Below the pieces are notes generated by a model. The model did not search any database, was not told where the DNA came from, and saw only the letters and a list, made by a program, of their open reading frames with translations. Below are positions 1-7,553 of a stretch of 64,000 nucleotides of DNA, in pieces; positions within the stretch are counted from its first letter, which is position 1, and every line of letters starts with the position of its first letter. The translations under genes were made by a program, and so were the position numbers. The stretch comes from Nocardioides sp. BGMRC 2183 (GTDB taxonomy: Bacteria > Actinomycetota > Actinomycetes > Propionibacteriales > Nocardioidaceae), in the NCBI GenBank assembly GCA_008123405.1, contig VSSA01000001.1, forward strand, positions 1 to 64,000, written 5' to 3'.

Positions 1-145
1 GCGCGGCGGCCGGGGCAATCGGTCCGCGCGCTCCGGCTCGAGCCAGGGCGGCCAGCGCAGCCAGAGTGGTCAGCGCAGCCAGGGTGGCGGTGGTCAGGGC
101 GGTCGCCGCCGGCCGCGTCGCTCCGGCAGCGCGCCGCGGGGCTGA
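1..145 (+). CDS. C-terminal tail of an RGG-rich protein, possibly a DEAD-box RNA helicase (5' end outside window)
   Basis: The frame beginning at base 2 stays open to a TGA at 143-145 and encodes about 47 residues rich in Arg, Gly, Ser and Gln, with repeated SQGGQR/SQSGQR-type units and a final basic stretch. Tails of this kind are common at the C-terminus of actinobacterial DEAD-box RNA helicases and other RNA-binding proteins, where they contact RNA non-specifically. No catalytic domain lies inside the window, so the helicase assignment is only a suggestion. The neighbouring acyl-CoA dehydrogenase gene converges on it 31 bp away. Confidence 0.5.
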   Translation, partial: RGGRGNRSARSGSSQGGQRSQSGQRSQGGGGQGGRRRPRRSGSAPRG

Positions 146-176
146 GCACCGGACCAGGCGGAGCGGTCCGGCTGCC

Positions 177-1367
177 TCAGTAGCTCTTCGGGAGTCCCAA
201 CATCTGGGTGCCGATGTGGGCGAGCACCAGCTCCTCGGCGACCGGGATGTTCTTCGCGATCCGGGCGTCCCGGAAGATCCGTTCCACGGGATACTCCTTG
301 GAGTAGGCCATCCCGCCGAGTGTCTGGAACGCCTGGTTGGCGGCTTCCCAGCCGACCTGGGCGCCGGTCAGCTTCGCCACGTTCGCCTCGTTGCCACACG
401 GGCGACCCTGATCGAAGAGCCAGGCGGCCTGATAGGTCATCAGCCGGCCGAGCTCGGTCTTCGCCTTCAACTGGGCGAGCGGGAACTGCAGGCCTTGGTT
501 GGAGCCGATCGGACGGCCGAAGACCTCACGCTCGCGGGCGTAGTCGCAGGCGATCCGCAGCGCGGCGTCCGCGGTGCCGATGCCGCCGGACGCGGCCAGG
601 ATCCGCTCCGGGTTGAGCACGTCCCAGAGGACCGCGAAGCCGGCGTCGACCTCGCCGATGACGTTCTCGGCCGGCACCCGGACGTCGTCGAAGAAGACCT
701 GCGAGGAGTGCAGGATGTTGGAGCCCATCTTCGGGATCGGTGTGTAGGAGAGGGTGCCGTCGGCGAGCGCCTGCCGGACGTCGACGAGGAAGAGAGTGAA
801 CCCCGCGGTCCGGGGCAGGCCGCGCTCCCGGGTCTCCGCTGCCGGGATGGTGCGGGTCACCGCGACCATCCAGTCCGCGTTCTCGACGTTGGAGATCCAC
901 ACCTTCTGGCCCTTGATCACGAACTCGTCGCCGTCGCGTCGGGCGGAGGTGGTGATCTCGATCGCGTTCGACCCGGCATCCGGCTCGGTGAGGGCGAGGC
1001 AGAACTGGATCGATCCGTCGGCGAGGCCCGGGAGGAGTCGCTGCTTCTGAGCCTCGGTCCCGTGCCGGGTCAGCGTCATCGCGCCGAACCCGGGGGTCGT
1101 GACGTAGAAGAACGTGCCGGCCACGCCACCGGAGGCGCACAGCGTCATGTTCGCCACGGCCAGCTCGAGCAGGCCCTGCCCACCGCCGCCGTACTCCTCG
1201 GGCACGCAGAGGCCGAACCAGCCACCGCGGCCCAGGTCATCGAAGATCTCCTGGGGGAAGCGGTGCTCCTCCTCGCAGCGCGACCAGTAGGCGTGGTCGT
1301 ACTTGGCGGCGACTGCCGCGACGCCGTCACGGACGGCGATGGCGGTCTCGGGGAGGTCGAAGTCCAT
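177..1367 (-). CDS. acyl-CoA dehydrogenase family protein
   Basis: A 396-residue FAD-dependent acyl-CoA dehydrogenase, the usual family length. It should oxidise an acyl-CoA thioester to the 2,3-enoyl-CoA and pass electrons to electron-transfer flavoprotein. The N-terminal helical domain is followed by the FAD/substrate signature around residues 125-135 (ALTEPDAGSN) and the C-terminal helical domain with REREVFGRPIG. The usual catalytic Glu of the C-terminal YEG motif is absent (after RDARI comes AKNIPVAEE). A Glu at residue 254, in LNPERILAA, occupies the position used by isovaleryl-CoA dehydrogenase, which suggests a branched or short-chain substrate. The start ATG at 1367 lies 34 bp downstream of the MpaB-like gene on the same strand, so the two are probably cotranscribed. 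Confidence 0.93.
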   Translation of the reverse strand: MDFDLPETAIAVRDGVAAVAAKYDHAYWSRCEEEHRFPQEIFDDLGRGGWFGLCVPEEYGGGGQGLLELAVANMTLCASGGVAGTFFYVTTPGFGAMTLTRHGTEAQKQRLLPGLADGSIQFCLALTEPDAGSNAIEITTSARRDGDEFVIKGQKVWISNVENADWMVAVTRTIPAAETRERGLPRTAGFTLFLVDVRQALADGTLSYTPIPKMGSNILHSSQVFFDDVRVPAENVIGEVDAGFAVLWDVLNPERILAASGGIGTADAALRIACDYAREREVFGRPIGSNQGLQFPLAQLKAKTELGRLMTYQAAWLFDQGRPCGNEANVAKLTGAQVGWEAANQAFQTLGGMAYSKEYPVERIFRDARIAKNIPVAEELVLAHIGTQMLGLPKSY

Positions 1368-1401
1368 GGGGTGCCTTCCGTGGTGGTGCGATGAAAATGG
1401 C

Positions 1402-2298
1402 TCAGATCAGCGGGCGGCCGAGTCGGCGGCGCATCCGGAGGTCGAACAGGTAGAGGTTGAAGGGGAAGTTCCGCACTGCCCGCGGCACGACGCGCTCCAC
1501 CCTGCCCAGCAGACGCAGGATGCGGTCGAACCGGCGCTGCTGCCGATCGTTCCAGGGCAGGCTCATCGCCTCCCGCAGCGCTGGTGGCAGGAAGCCCGTG
1601 GTGAAGAAGACGACGCCGGGGCCGAGGGCACGCAGGGGTGCCGGGAGGTTCTGGAGCCGGGTCAGCTGCAGCAGATGGTCGGCCACCGGCGGGTCGATCC
1701 GCGCTGCGGCCAGGCCGTCCTCCCAGTAGCGCGCGAACGCCGCACGGTCCTTCGGCCAGGCTTCGGCGGGCATCTGCAGTGTGGTGCCGAACCGGGCGCA
1801 GTGGGCGTAGAGCGCGTCTGCCTCGGTCTCGGGCAACGGGCCGTGCATGCGCTCGATCATGTCGACGGTGCCGTAGTAGAGACAGGCTGCCACCCAGGTC
1901 TGCAGGTCCGGGTCCATCGCCCGGTAGGCGACCGGCTCGCCCTCGCGCGAGTAGACCTGCGCGTGCTGGCGGTTGACCTCGCGGCGGTACGCCGTCCGTT
2001 CGTCGTCGGTGCCGAGCATCGAGACCGCCAGATAGGTGAAGGTGGTCCGGCCGCGCTTGAACGGCCGCTTCATGGCCGAGCCGTCGTCCACGCGACTGTT
2101 CAGCACTCCGTAGCCGACGCCGGGCCAACTCAGCTGCAGGATCACATTGGCAGGCCCGGCCAGGTGGGCGCCGATCCCGCTGAAGTGGTCGCGCATGTCG
2201 AAACCGGCCGGGACCGGGAGGTCGCGTTCCCGGCGCGCGGCGGGCCTCGCGGGTGCTGCGGACGGAGCGTCGGTGGGCGTCACGGCTTGTCCTTTCAC
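1402..2298 (-). CDS. oxygenase MpaB family protein (DUF2236)
   Basis: A 298-residue protein of the DUF2236/MpaB family, which includes latex-clearing rubber oxygenases and the fungal MpaB oxygenase that cleaves a farnesyl chain. Members are thought to be haem-dependent, oxygen-using enzymes. Visible family features are the N-terminal WPGVGYGVLN segment, the central YREVNRQHAQVYSREG and the DLQTWVAACLYYG segment near the middle. The substrate is unknown. It is transcribed divergently from a TetR gene, and a 15-bp inverted repeat overlaps its likely -35 box. It precedes the acyl-CoA dehydrogenase gene, so a lipid or isoprenoid degradation role is plausible but inferred. Confidence 0.88.
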   Translation of the reverse strand: MKGQAVTPTDAPSAAPARPAARRERDLPVPAGFDMRDHFSGIGAHLAGPANVILQLSWPGVGYGVLNSRVDDGSAMKRPFKRGRTTFTYLAVSMLGTDDERTAYRREVNRQHAQVYSREGEPVAYRAMDPDLQTWVAACLYYGTVDMIERMHGPLPETEADALYAHCARFGTTLQMPAEAWPKDRAAFARYWEDGLAAARIDPPVADHLLQLTRLQNLPAPLRALGPGVVFFTTGFLPPALREAMSLPWNDRQQRRFDRILRLLGRVERVVPRAVRNFPFNLYLFDLRMRRRLGRPLI

Positions 2299-2310
2299 GG
2301 GTGTCCGTTC

Positions 2311-2339
2311 AGCCTAGACCGTTGTTGGCAGCCTGCCAA
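2311..2339 (-). promoter_or_regulatory. predicted promoter of the MpaB/acyl-CoA dehydrogenase operon
   Basis: Read on the minus strand, TTGGCA (2334-2339) is followed after 17 bp by TAGGCT (2311-2316), close to an actinobacterial -35/TANNNT -10 pair. The -35 box is the outer half of the inverted repeat at 2325-2339, so a bound repressor would block RNA polymerase. Confidence 0.5.
2325..2339. promoter_or_regulatory. TetR-type operator, 15-bp inverted repeat
   Basis: TTGGCAG-C-CTGCCAA is a perfect inverted repeat with 7-bp arms and a 1-bp centre. It sits in the 57-bp gap between the divergent MpaB-like gene and the TetR gene. Size, symmetry and position fit the binding site of that TetR protein, which would then control both itself and the oxygenase operon. 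Confidence 0.65.
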
Positions 2340-2355
2340 TAGGTAGGGTGAGGTC

Positions 2356-2955
2356 ATGACCTCGACAGCACCCGGGCGGCGCCGACTGGCTCCCGACGAG
2401 CGCCGTGAGCAGCTCTTGGTGGCCGCCGAACGGCTCTTCGCCGAGCGGCCGTACGCAGAGGTGTCGACCACTCGGCTCGCGGAGGAGGCGGGGGTCGCCC
2501 GCGGTCTGCTGAACCACTACTTCGGGGACAAACGAGCGCTCTACCTCGAGGTGGTCCGCCGTGCGTCACTGCTGCCCGAGTTCGGAGACCTGCCGCTCCC
2601 GCGCGGGACACTGGAGGAGCGGGTCGAGGTAGCGGTGACCTGGTTCCTGGGCTCGATCACCCGCGAGCGGGCGAGCTATCTGACGGTCCGTGCCGCCGAG
2701 GGAGTGGGGGAGGACGCCGAGATCCGAGCAATCCTCGACCAGGCCCAGGACGTCGCTGCGGCACGGGTGCTGGAGATGGTCGGAGGCGATCCGGACGATC
2801 GCGCCGCGCGGGCAGCGATCCGGGCTTACGGCGAGCTCGCCCGGGGCGCCATCCGGGAGTGGTCCCGGGAGGGGAACCTGAGTCGTGCCCAGGCCCACCT
2901 GCTGCTGCGCCAGACCTTGCTGACCATCGTCCGGGATGTATTAACCGACCTGTGA
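2356..2955 (+). CDS. TetR/AcrR family transcriptional regulator
   Basis: A 199-residue one-component regulator. Residues about 14-60 form the TetR DNA-binding domain, with helix-turn-helix STTRLAEEAGVARGLLNHYF at roughly 37-56. The rest is the helical ligand-binding and dimerisation domain. The ATG is preceded by GTGAGG. It lies back to back with the MpaB-like oxygenase gene, and the inverted repeat between them is its likely operator, so it probably represses the oxygenase/acyl-CoA dehydrogenase operon until an effector binds. Its stop codon overlaps the end of the convergent exonuclease gene by 15 bp. Confidence 0.9.
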   Translation: MTSTAPGRRRLAPDERREQLLVAAERLFAERPYAEVSTTRLAEEAGVARGLLNHYFGDKRALYLEVVRRASLLPEFGDLPLPRGTLEERVEVAVTWFLGSITRERASYLTVRAAEGVGEDAEIRAILDQAQDVAAARVLEMVGGDPDDRAARAAIRAYGELARGAIREWSREGNLSRAQAHLLLRQTLLTIVRDVLTDL

Positions 2956-3951
2956 ACCGGGCGGCTCGGTCAGCACGCGCAGCGCCAGCATCCGGGTCGA
3001 CTCGACGTCGAGGTGGGCCACGACCCGGGACACTGTGGGCGGATCCAGCGGCAGCATCCCTGCGGATCCGGGCACCTCGGGGGTGAAGCCGAGGTCCAGG
3101 TCGTCACGGCCGGACATGATCGCCACGTTGAACTCGAACCGTTCGCGGGCGCCCTCGACGCTCAGCCGACGGACCAGACCGGCGCCGATGCGCCGTCCGC
3201 CCTGGTCGAGGCTGTAGGAGTCCACGGCGGCGGCGACCGTGGCGCCGCCGGTGTGGTCCAGGTCCGCCCAGACTGCAGCCATCGGGCCGGCGGCCTCCAA
3301 CAGCAACGCGGCCGACTTCTCGCCGACTCCGGCGACACCGGGGAGGTTGTCGCTGACATCGCCGCGCAGCGCGGCGTACTCGAGGTAGTGCTCGGCCGCG
3401 ACGCCGTACATCGTGCGCAGGCGGACGGGGTCGAGCAGCGGCGAGCCGTTGATGCCGCCGTTGATCAGGCGCAGCACCCGGGTGTGGCCGCTGATGTGGG
3501 CGAACGAGTCGCGGTCGGAGGTGATGATCACGCAGTCCCACCCGTGCCGGCCCGCCCAGGTGGCCGCCGACGCGTTGACGTCGTCGGCCTCGAGTCCCGG
3601 CGGAGTGAGGGTCGCCAGCCCGAGTGCGTCGAGCAGGGCGCCGGCCCGCTCGAGCTGGTCGACGAGGTCGGCGTCCTTCTCCGCGCGCCCGGCCTTGTAC
3701 GCCGGATAGCGGGTCGCGCGTATCGAGGACTGTCGGTCGTCGAGCCCGAAGAGGACCGCATCCGGCGCGAACCGGTCGATCGCCTCGAGGATCTGGCGCA
3801 GCATGCCGTGCAACGCCCACGCCGGCCGGCCGGAGCGGTCGCGCAGTCCCGACTCGGCGCGGGCGTGGTGGTTGCGGTGCAGCAGCGACGGCGCGTCGAC
3901 CGCGAGCAGCAGCTTGCGGGCGTCGCTGTGCCCGAGGGCCGGTGTGGTCAG
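2941..3951 (-). CDS. 5'-3' exonuclease (FEN1/PolI 5'-nuclease family)
   Basis: A metal-dependent 5'-nuclease related to the N-terminal domain of DNA polymerase I, probably acting on flaps or RNA primers during replication and repair. It shows the acidic active-site segments LLLAVDAPSLLHR, GLDDRQSS, GLEADDVN and ITSDRDSF, the helical-arch segment RYPAYKAGR, and the helix-three-turn-helix segment GDVSDNLPGVAGVGEKSA that binds DNA. No ATG or GTG lies between the upstream gene's stop and the first catalytic Asp. The best start is a CTG at 3951 overlapping the membrane gene's TGA (CTGA), giving about 336 residues. The longer open frame up to 4350 reads antisense-like sequence inside the membrane gene and is not credible. 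The start is the uncertain part. Confidence 0.85.
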   Translation of the reverse strand: MTTPALGHSDARKLLLAVDAPSLLHRNHHARAESGLRDRSGRPAWALHGMLRQILEAIDRFAPDAVLFGLDDRQSSIRATRYPAYKAGRAEKDADLVDQLERAGALLDALGLATLTPPGLEADDVNASAATWAGRHGWDCVIITSDRDSFAHISGHTRVLRLINGGINGSPLLDPVRLRTMYGVAAEHYLEYAALRGDVSDNLPGVAGVGEKSAALLLEAAGPMAAVWADLDHTGGATVAAAVDSYSLDQGGRRIGAGLVRRLSVEGARERFEFNVAIMSGRDDLDLGFTPEVPGSAGMLPLDPPTVSRVVAHLDVESTRMLALRVLTEPPGSQVG

Positions 3952-4364
3952 CGGACCTGCTTCCGCGGGTCGTTGTCCTCGCGCAGCCGCTCGACACCGG
4001 CCTTGATCAGCAGGAACGGGATCAGCAGCGAGGCGAGTGCCGTGATCAGCCAGACGATCACCGTGGCTGCGATCCAGGTGACCGCGCCATCGATCTCCAG
4101 CGCGTCGCCGCCGAGCAGGCTGGCGATCAGCAGCGCCACCAAGGTCGCCACGAGCGCCGTACCGCCGAGGAACGCGGAGGCATGGAGCGCGGCCATCTTG
4201 GTGACGAACGGCTGCACCACTGCCTGGATCACCGAGTAGACGACGACCACGACGATGAAGCCGGACGCCTCCACACGCATGTCGTCCAGCAGGGCGTCCG
4301 CCACCAGGATGCCGACCGCGGACGAGAGGAGGAAGACCAGTGTCTTCCACAACAGACGGATCAT
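3948..4364 (-). CDS. phage holin family-type small membrane protein (four TM helices)
   Basis: A 138-residue integral membrane protein with four predicted transmembrane segments (about residues 5-25, 33-52, 62-84, 93-122) and a short charged C-terminal tail. The pattern and length fit the PF04020 'phage holin superfamily IV' proteins, which are chromosomal and not phage-derived in most actinobacteria. Their function is unknown. It is immediately upstream of the 5'-3' exonuclease gene and its stop overlaps that gene's likely CTG start, which suggests translational coupling. No phage genes lie nearby, so lysis is unlikely. Confidence 0.75.
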   Translation of the reverse strand: MIRLLWKTLVFLLSSAVGILVADALLDDMRVEASGFIVVVVVYSVIQAVVQPFVTKMAALHASAFLGGTALVATLVALLIASLLGGDALEIDGAVTWIAATVIVWLITALASLLIPFLLIKAGVERLREDNDPRKQVR

Positions 4365-4452
4365 GGGACCTCCGAGGTCAGTGCCGCGGGCTGCGGCGGC
4401 CTACCCCTTTCCTACCAGTGCAGGACGGGTGGACTGTCGTTAGGCTCGCCGC

Positions 4453-6711
4453 ATGAGCCGCAGACCTCGGGCGTCGACCGCTCCCTTGCTGGCCGGGCTG
4501 TTGCTGATCGCGACGGGGCTGGTGATGCTGCCGGCCGCGTTGCGGGTCGAGTCGGCTCCTGCGGCCACCTTGGACCCGGTCAACCCGGTGCGGGCCACCG
4601 TGGACGGCCACCCGGCCAACAGCGGCTTCCTGGTCTTCGTCGAAGGGGACGTGACCCTCCGCAACGACGAGTCCGAGGGGACCATGGCGCTCGGTGGCGA
4701 CCTGAGGATCCAGAGCAACTACCACGTCGCAGCCGGCGCCGAACCGGTCTTCGGCACCTACACCGCGCCCGGTGACGATCGACCGACCTATCTGCACGTC
4801 GGCGGCGGCATCTCCTGGGAGGAGCCGAACTCCCGGGTGTACGTCGAGAACCGCGGTTTCACCAAGATCGGTCGTGACTCCAGCTACACCGCCCACGAGC
4901 GCGACAACAACAACGCGCAGGTCAACTATCGGATCGTGCGTAACGGCTCGGACTACAACACGATCCCGCACATCGACGGCCGTACCCGGCAGTCGCCCGC
5001 CTCGATCGGGGTGCCGGTGCCCGACAGCTTGATCGACATCGGCGCCGCCTTCAGCCGCTACCGGGTGATCACCGACCAGCTCGCCGACTGCCCTGCCAAC
5101 GTGGACCTCGTCAACGACTCCGGCGCGCTGCTGCCCCGCCCGATCCCCGCCGGCTCGCGCGGCCGGCTCTCGCTGGTCTCCGGCCGGACGAACGTGCTGA
5201 CCCTCTCCGAGACGGACCTGGCGAACCTCGCCGAGATCACCTTCCTCGACCGGCCCACGGCAGACACCCCGCTACTGGTCAACGTCACCGGAGCGGAGTA
5301 CCTGGGCAACATCCCGAACATGGCCGGCGTCTCGGGCGGCCAAGCGCCGTACATCCTGTGGAACTTCGCCGACGCCACCCGGATCGTGGTCACCGGCGGG
5401 GACAGCATCGAGGGCACGCTGTATGCGCCGAACGCGGCGCTGACCTGGGTGCCCACCCAGAACATCGAAGGCAACGTGATCGCGGCATCCTTCAACCACG
5501 GCATGCCGGAGGGCAGGACGACGCGCGAGATCCACGACTTCCCGTTCGACACCGAGCTCTCCTGCACCACCTCCGACGCGTCGCCCCCCTCACTGACCTT
5601 GGTCAAGGAGGTCGTCAACGACAACGGTGGCACTGCCGACGTCGGCGACTGGACGCTCTCGGCGAACGGGCCTACCCCGGTGGAAGGCACCAGCGGGGAC
5701 GCCGAGGTGACCGGTGTCGAGGTGGAACCCGGTGACTACCTGTTGGCCGAGGACGGGCCCGGGGGATACGACACCGACGGCTGGTCCTGCGACGGTGGCG
5801 TGCTGAGCGGCAACGAACTCACGCTCGCTCCCGGTGAGGAGGTGACGTGCACGATCGTCAACGACGACCAACCGGGCGCGCCGCCGCCGGATCCGCGGCT
5901 CACCCTGGTGAAGGAGGTCGTGAACGAGGACGGTGGCCGCGCTTACGACACCGACTGGGAGCTGTCCGCCGACGGCCCCACCACGATCACCGGTCCGACC
6001 GGGGCGGTCGACGTCACCGACGTCGAGGTGCCGCCCGGCGACTACCAGTTGAGTGAGGACGGTCCACCCGGGTACGACGCCAGCGACTGGTCCTGCGACG
6101 GCGGCACCCTGACCGGCGAATCGCTGACGCTCGCTCCCGGTGAGGAGGTGACGTGCACGATCGTCAACGACGACCAGCCGGGCGCCGCTCCCGACCCGGA
6201 GGCGGAGCTGACACTGGTCAAGCGGGTGGTCAACGACGACGGTGGGACGGCGCGTCCGGGGGATTGGACCCTCGCGGCAGAGGGACCGACTGCGGTCTCC
6301 GGGCCCGCTGGCGGCCCCGCGGTCACCGCCCGACCGGTCGCACCCGGGGAGTACCAGCTCTCCGAGTCCGGCGGTCCGAGCGACTACGACGCGGGGGACT
6401 GGTCCTGTGACGGCGGCACGCTGACGGGAGCCACCGTGGTGCTCGAGGCTGGCGAGTTGGTGACTTGCACGATCGTCAACGACGACCGTGCCGGCGACGG
6501 CCCCACCGAGGGCCCTACCGATGAACCGACCGACGGGCCGACCGATGGGCCCAGCGAGGATCCCACCGACGACCCGGGCGCTGACGGATCGGACGGGGAC
6601 GGGCTGCCGGACACGGGCGGGCCGGCCGTCGGCTGGCTGGCATTCGCCGTCGGCCTGGTGGGCGCCGGGCTTGGAATGGTCGCCTTCTCGGTGCGGCGAC
6701 GGACCCCCTGA
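4453..6711 (+). CDS. choice-of-anchor A family surface protein with three repeats and LPDTG sorting signal
   Basis: A 752-residue secreted protein. The N-terminus has a basic start and a hydrophobic signal segment (about residues 10-38, ending in an APAAT-like cleavage region). Residues about 55-370 match the choice-of-anchor A domain seen in bacterial cell-surface proteins. Three tandem repeats follow, beginning at residues 381, 483 and 586, each starting LTLVK-V-VN-D-GG and ending TCTIVNDD, typical of a prealbumin-like beta-sandwich. A Thr/Asp/Pro-rich stalk leads to LPDTG (residues 718-722), a hydrophobic helix and RRR, the classical sortase signal, so the protein is probably covalently fixed to peptidoglycan. 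Ligand unknown. No sortase gene is in the window. Confidence 0.88.
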   Translation: MSRRPRASTAPLLAGLLLIATGLVMLPAALRVESAPAATLDPVNPVRATVDGHPANSGFLVFVEGDVTLRNDESEGTMALGGDLRIQSNYHVAAGAEPVFGTYTAPGDDRPTYLHVGGGISWEEPNSRVYVENRGFTKIGRDSSYTAHERDNNNAQVNYRIVRNGSDYNTIPHIDGRTRQSPASIGVPVPDSLIDIGAAFSRYRVITDQLADCPANVDLVNDSGALLPRPIPAGSRGRLSLVSGRTNVLTLSETDLANLAEITFLDRPTADTPLLVNVTGAEYLGNIPNMAGVSGGQAPYILWNFADATRIVVTGGDSIEGTLYAPNAALTWVPTQNIEGNVIAASFNHGMPEGRTTREIHDFPFDTELSCTTSDASPPSLTLVKEVVNDNGGTADVGDWTLSANGPTPVEGTSGDAEVTGVEVEPGDYLLAEDGPGGYDTDGWSCDGGVLSGNELTLAPGEEVTCTIVNDDQPGAPPPDPRLTLVKEVVNEDGGRAYDTDWELSADGPTTITGPTGAVDVTDVEVPPGDYQLSEDGPPGYDASDWSCDGGTLTGESLTLAPGEEVTCTIVNDDQPGAAPDPEAELTLVKRVVNDDGGTARPGDWTLAAEGPTAVSGPAGGPAVTARPVAPGEYQLSESGGPSDYDAGDWSCDGGTLTGATVVLEAGELVTCTIVNDDRAGDGPTEGPTDEPTDGPTDGPSEDPTDDPGADGSDGDGLPDTGGPAVGWLAFAVGLVGAGLGMVAFSVRRRTP
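5593..6486 (+). repeat. three tandem ~306-309-bp coding repeats
   Basis: Units start at 5593, 5899 and 6208 (periods 306 and 309 bp). Units 1 and 2 share an exactly identical 50-bp stretch at 5821-5870 and 6127-6176, while unit 3 has diverged. This indicates duplication or conversion within the surface-protein gene. Confidence 0.9.
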
Positions 6712-6734
6712 CCTGCTGGCGGTCGGGCGCCAGA

Positions 6735-7217
6735 TCAGAAGGGCAGCGCGTCCTGGGCGTTCTCCGCGGCGCTACCGACCTTCTTGGCGGCCCGCTTCCC
6801 GGCACGCCTGGCGCCGTTGAAGAACCCCTGCAGCGCGAGCGTCGCTCCGGCGCCGACGAGCCACACGTCCTTGGCGATCGGTACGCCGTCCTCGCTGGGG
6901 CGGATGCTGCCGGGCTGCCGCAGGCCGGGGACCTTCAGGTAGAGGCCGAGCAGACCCGCGCCGAAACCGGCGAGGGCGGTGCCGGCGACGGCGGACGGCA
7001 CCTTCGGGGTGAGCAGCGCGCTGCCGAGCGCGATCTCCCCGACGGCGAGCATCTTGGTGAACTGCCCCGGCTCGATGCTCTGGAACTTCGGGTAGGCGGT
7101 CGAGGCGAAGCCGTGGAGGTTCTTGGCCGTCTCGGCGTCCGCTCCGAGCTTCGTCAGGCCCGAGTTCAGGATGAAGGCGCCGGTCGCGGCGCGCAGAGGA
7201 GCGTGCGTCAGGTTCAT
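6735..7217 (-). CDS. DoxX-like membrane protein
   Basis: About 160 residues from the ATG at 7217 (MNLTHAPLRAATGAFILNSG). The longer frame to 7268 adds an unlikely basic leader. Hydrophobic segments at roughly residues 8-20, 48-66, 70-92 and 115-135, with the GAFILNSGLTKLG and MLAVGEIALGSALL elements, resemble DoxX/DUF4267-type membrane proteins. The C-terminal tail is Lys/Arg-rich and cytoplasmic. DoxX proteins have been tied to oxidative stress and thiosulphate oxidation in a few species, but no role can be assigned here. It converges on the surface-protein gene 23 bp away. Confidence 0.7.
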   Translation of the reverse strand: MNLTHAPLRAATGAFILNSGLTKLGADAETAKNLHGFASTAYPKFQSIEPGQFTKMLAVGEIALGSALLTPKVPSAVAGTALAGFGAGLLGLYLKVPGLRQPGSIRPSEDGVPIAKDVWLVGAGATLALQGFFNGARRAGKRAAKKVGSAAENAQDALPF

Positions 7218-7283
7218 GGTCTCCACCATAGTTCGCCGGCATAGACGGTCCAGGGGGCGCAGTTGCACCGATAGAATGCGGGG

Positions 7284-7553
7284 ATGGTGCTGCTGATCGA
7301 CCCGCCGCTGGTGCCGTGGCGTGGGCGGATGTGGTCACACCTGGTCTCCGACCTCTCACTCGAGGAGCTGCACCTGTTCGCGGCCGGCCTGGGCGTACCG
7401 CGCCGGGCGTTCAGCAACGACCACTACGACGTGCCGAGCGAGGTTTTCGACCTCGCCGTCGAGGCGGGCGCCCACGTGGTCCGCAGCCGGGTGATCGTGC
7501 AGCGACTCAGCGCGGCGGGGCTGCGCCACCGCCCCCACCTGCTCGACTGCTGA
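7284..7553 (+). CDS. DUF4031 domain-containing protein
   Basis: A small 89-residue protein matching DUF4031: LLIDPP near the N-terminus, RMWSHLVSD around residues 15-23, the LGVPRRAF-NDHYDVP signature in the middle and a VRRLRA-like basic end. The family is widespread in actinobacteria and its function is unknown. It starts 66 bp from the divergent DoxX-like gene. Its last 47 bp overlap the 3' end of the convergent carboxyltransferase gene, and both frames are well supported by family similarity. Confidence 0.85.
   Translation: MVLLIDPPLVPWRGRMWSHLVSDLSLEELHLFAAGLGVPRRAFSNDHYDVPSEVFDLAVEAGAHVVRSRVIVQRLSAAGLRHRPHLLDC

Noticed and set aside
66-1394. Long plus-strand frame opposite the acyl-CoA dehydrogenase
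   Set aside because: Composition is that of an antisense shadow in high-GC DNA. The minus-strand gene has full family similarity.
2941-4350. 469-residue open frame spanning the exonuclease and the membrane gene region
   Set aside because: The first 130 or so residues are an out-of-frame read of the holin-like membrane gene with Arg/Gly-rich non-homologous sequence. The exonuclease homology begins only after that gene's stop.
3948-4364. Holin-like protein as evidence of a prophage
   Set aside because: No other phage genes nearby; PF04020-type proteins are ordinary chromosomal membrane proteins in actinobacteria.
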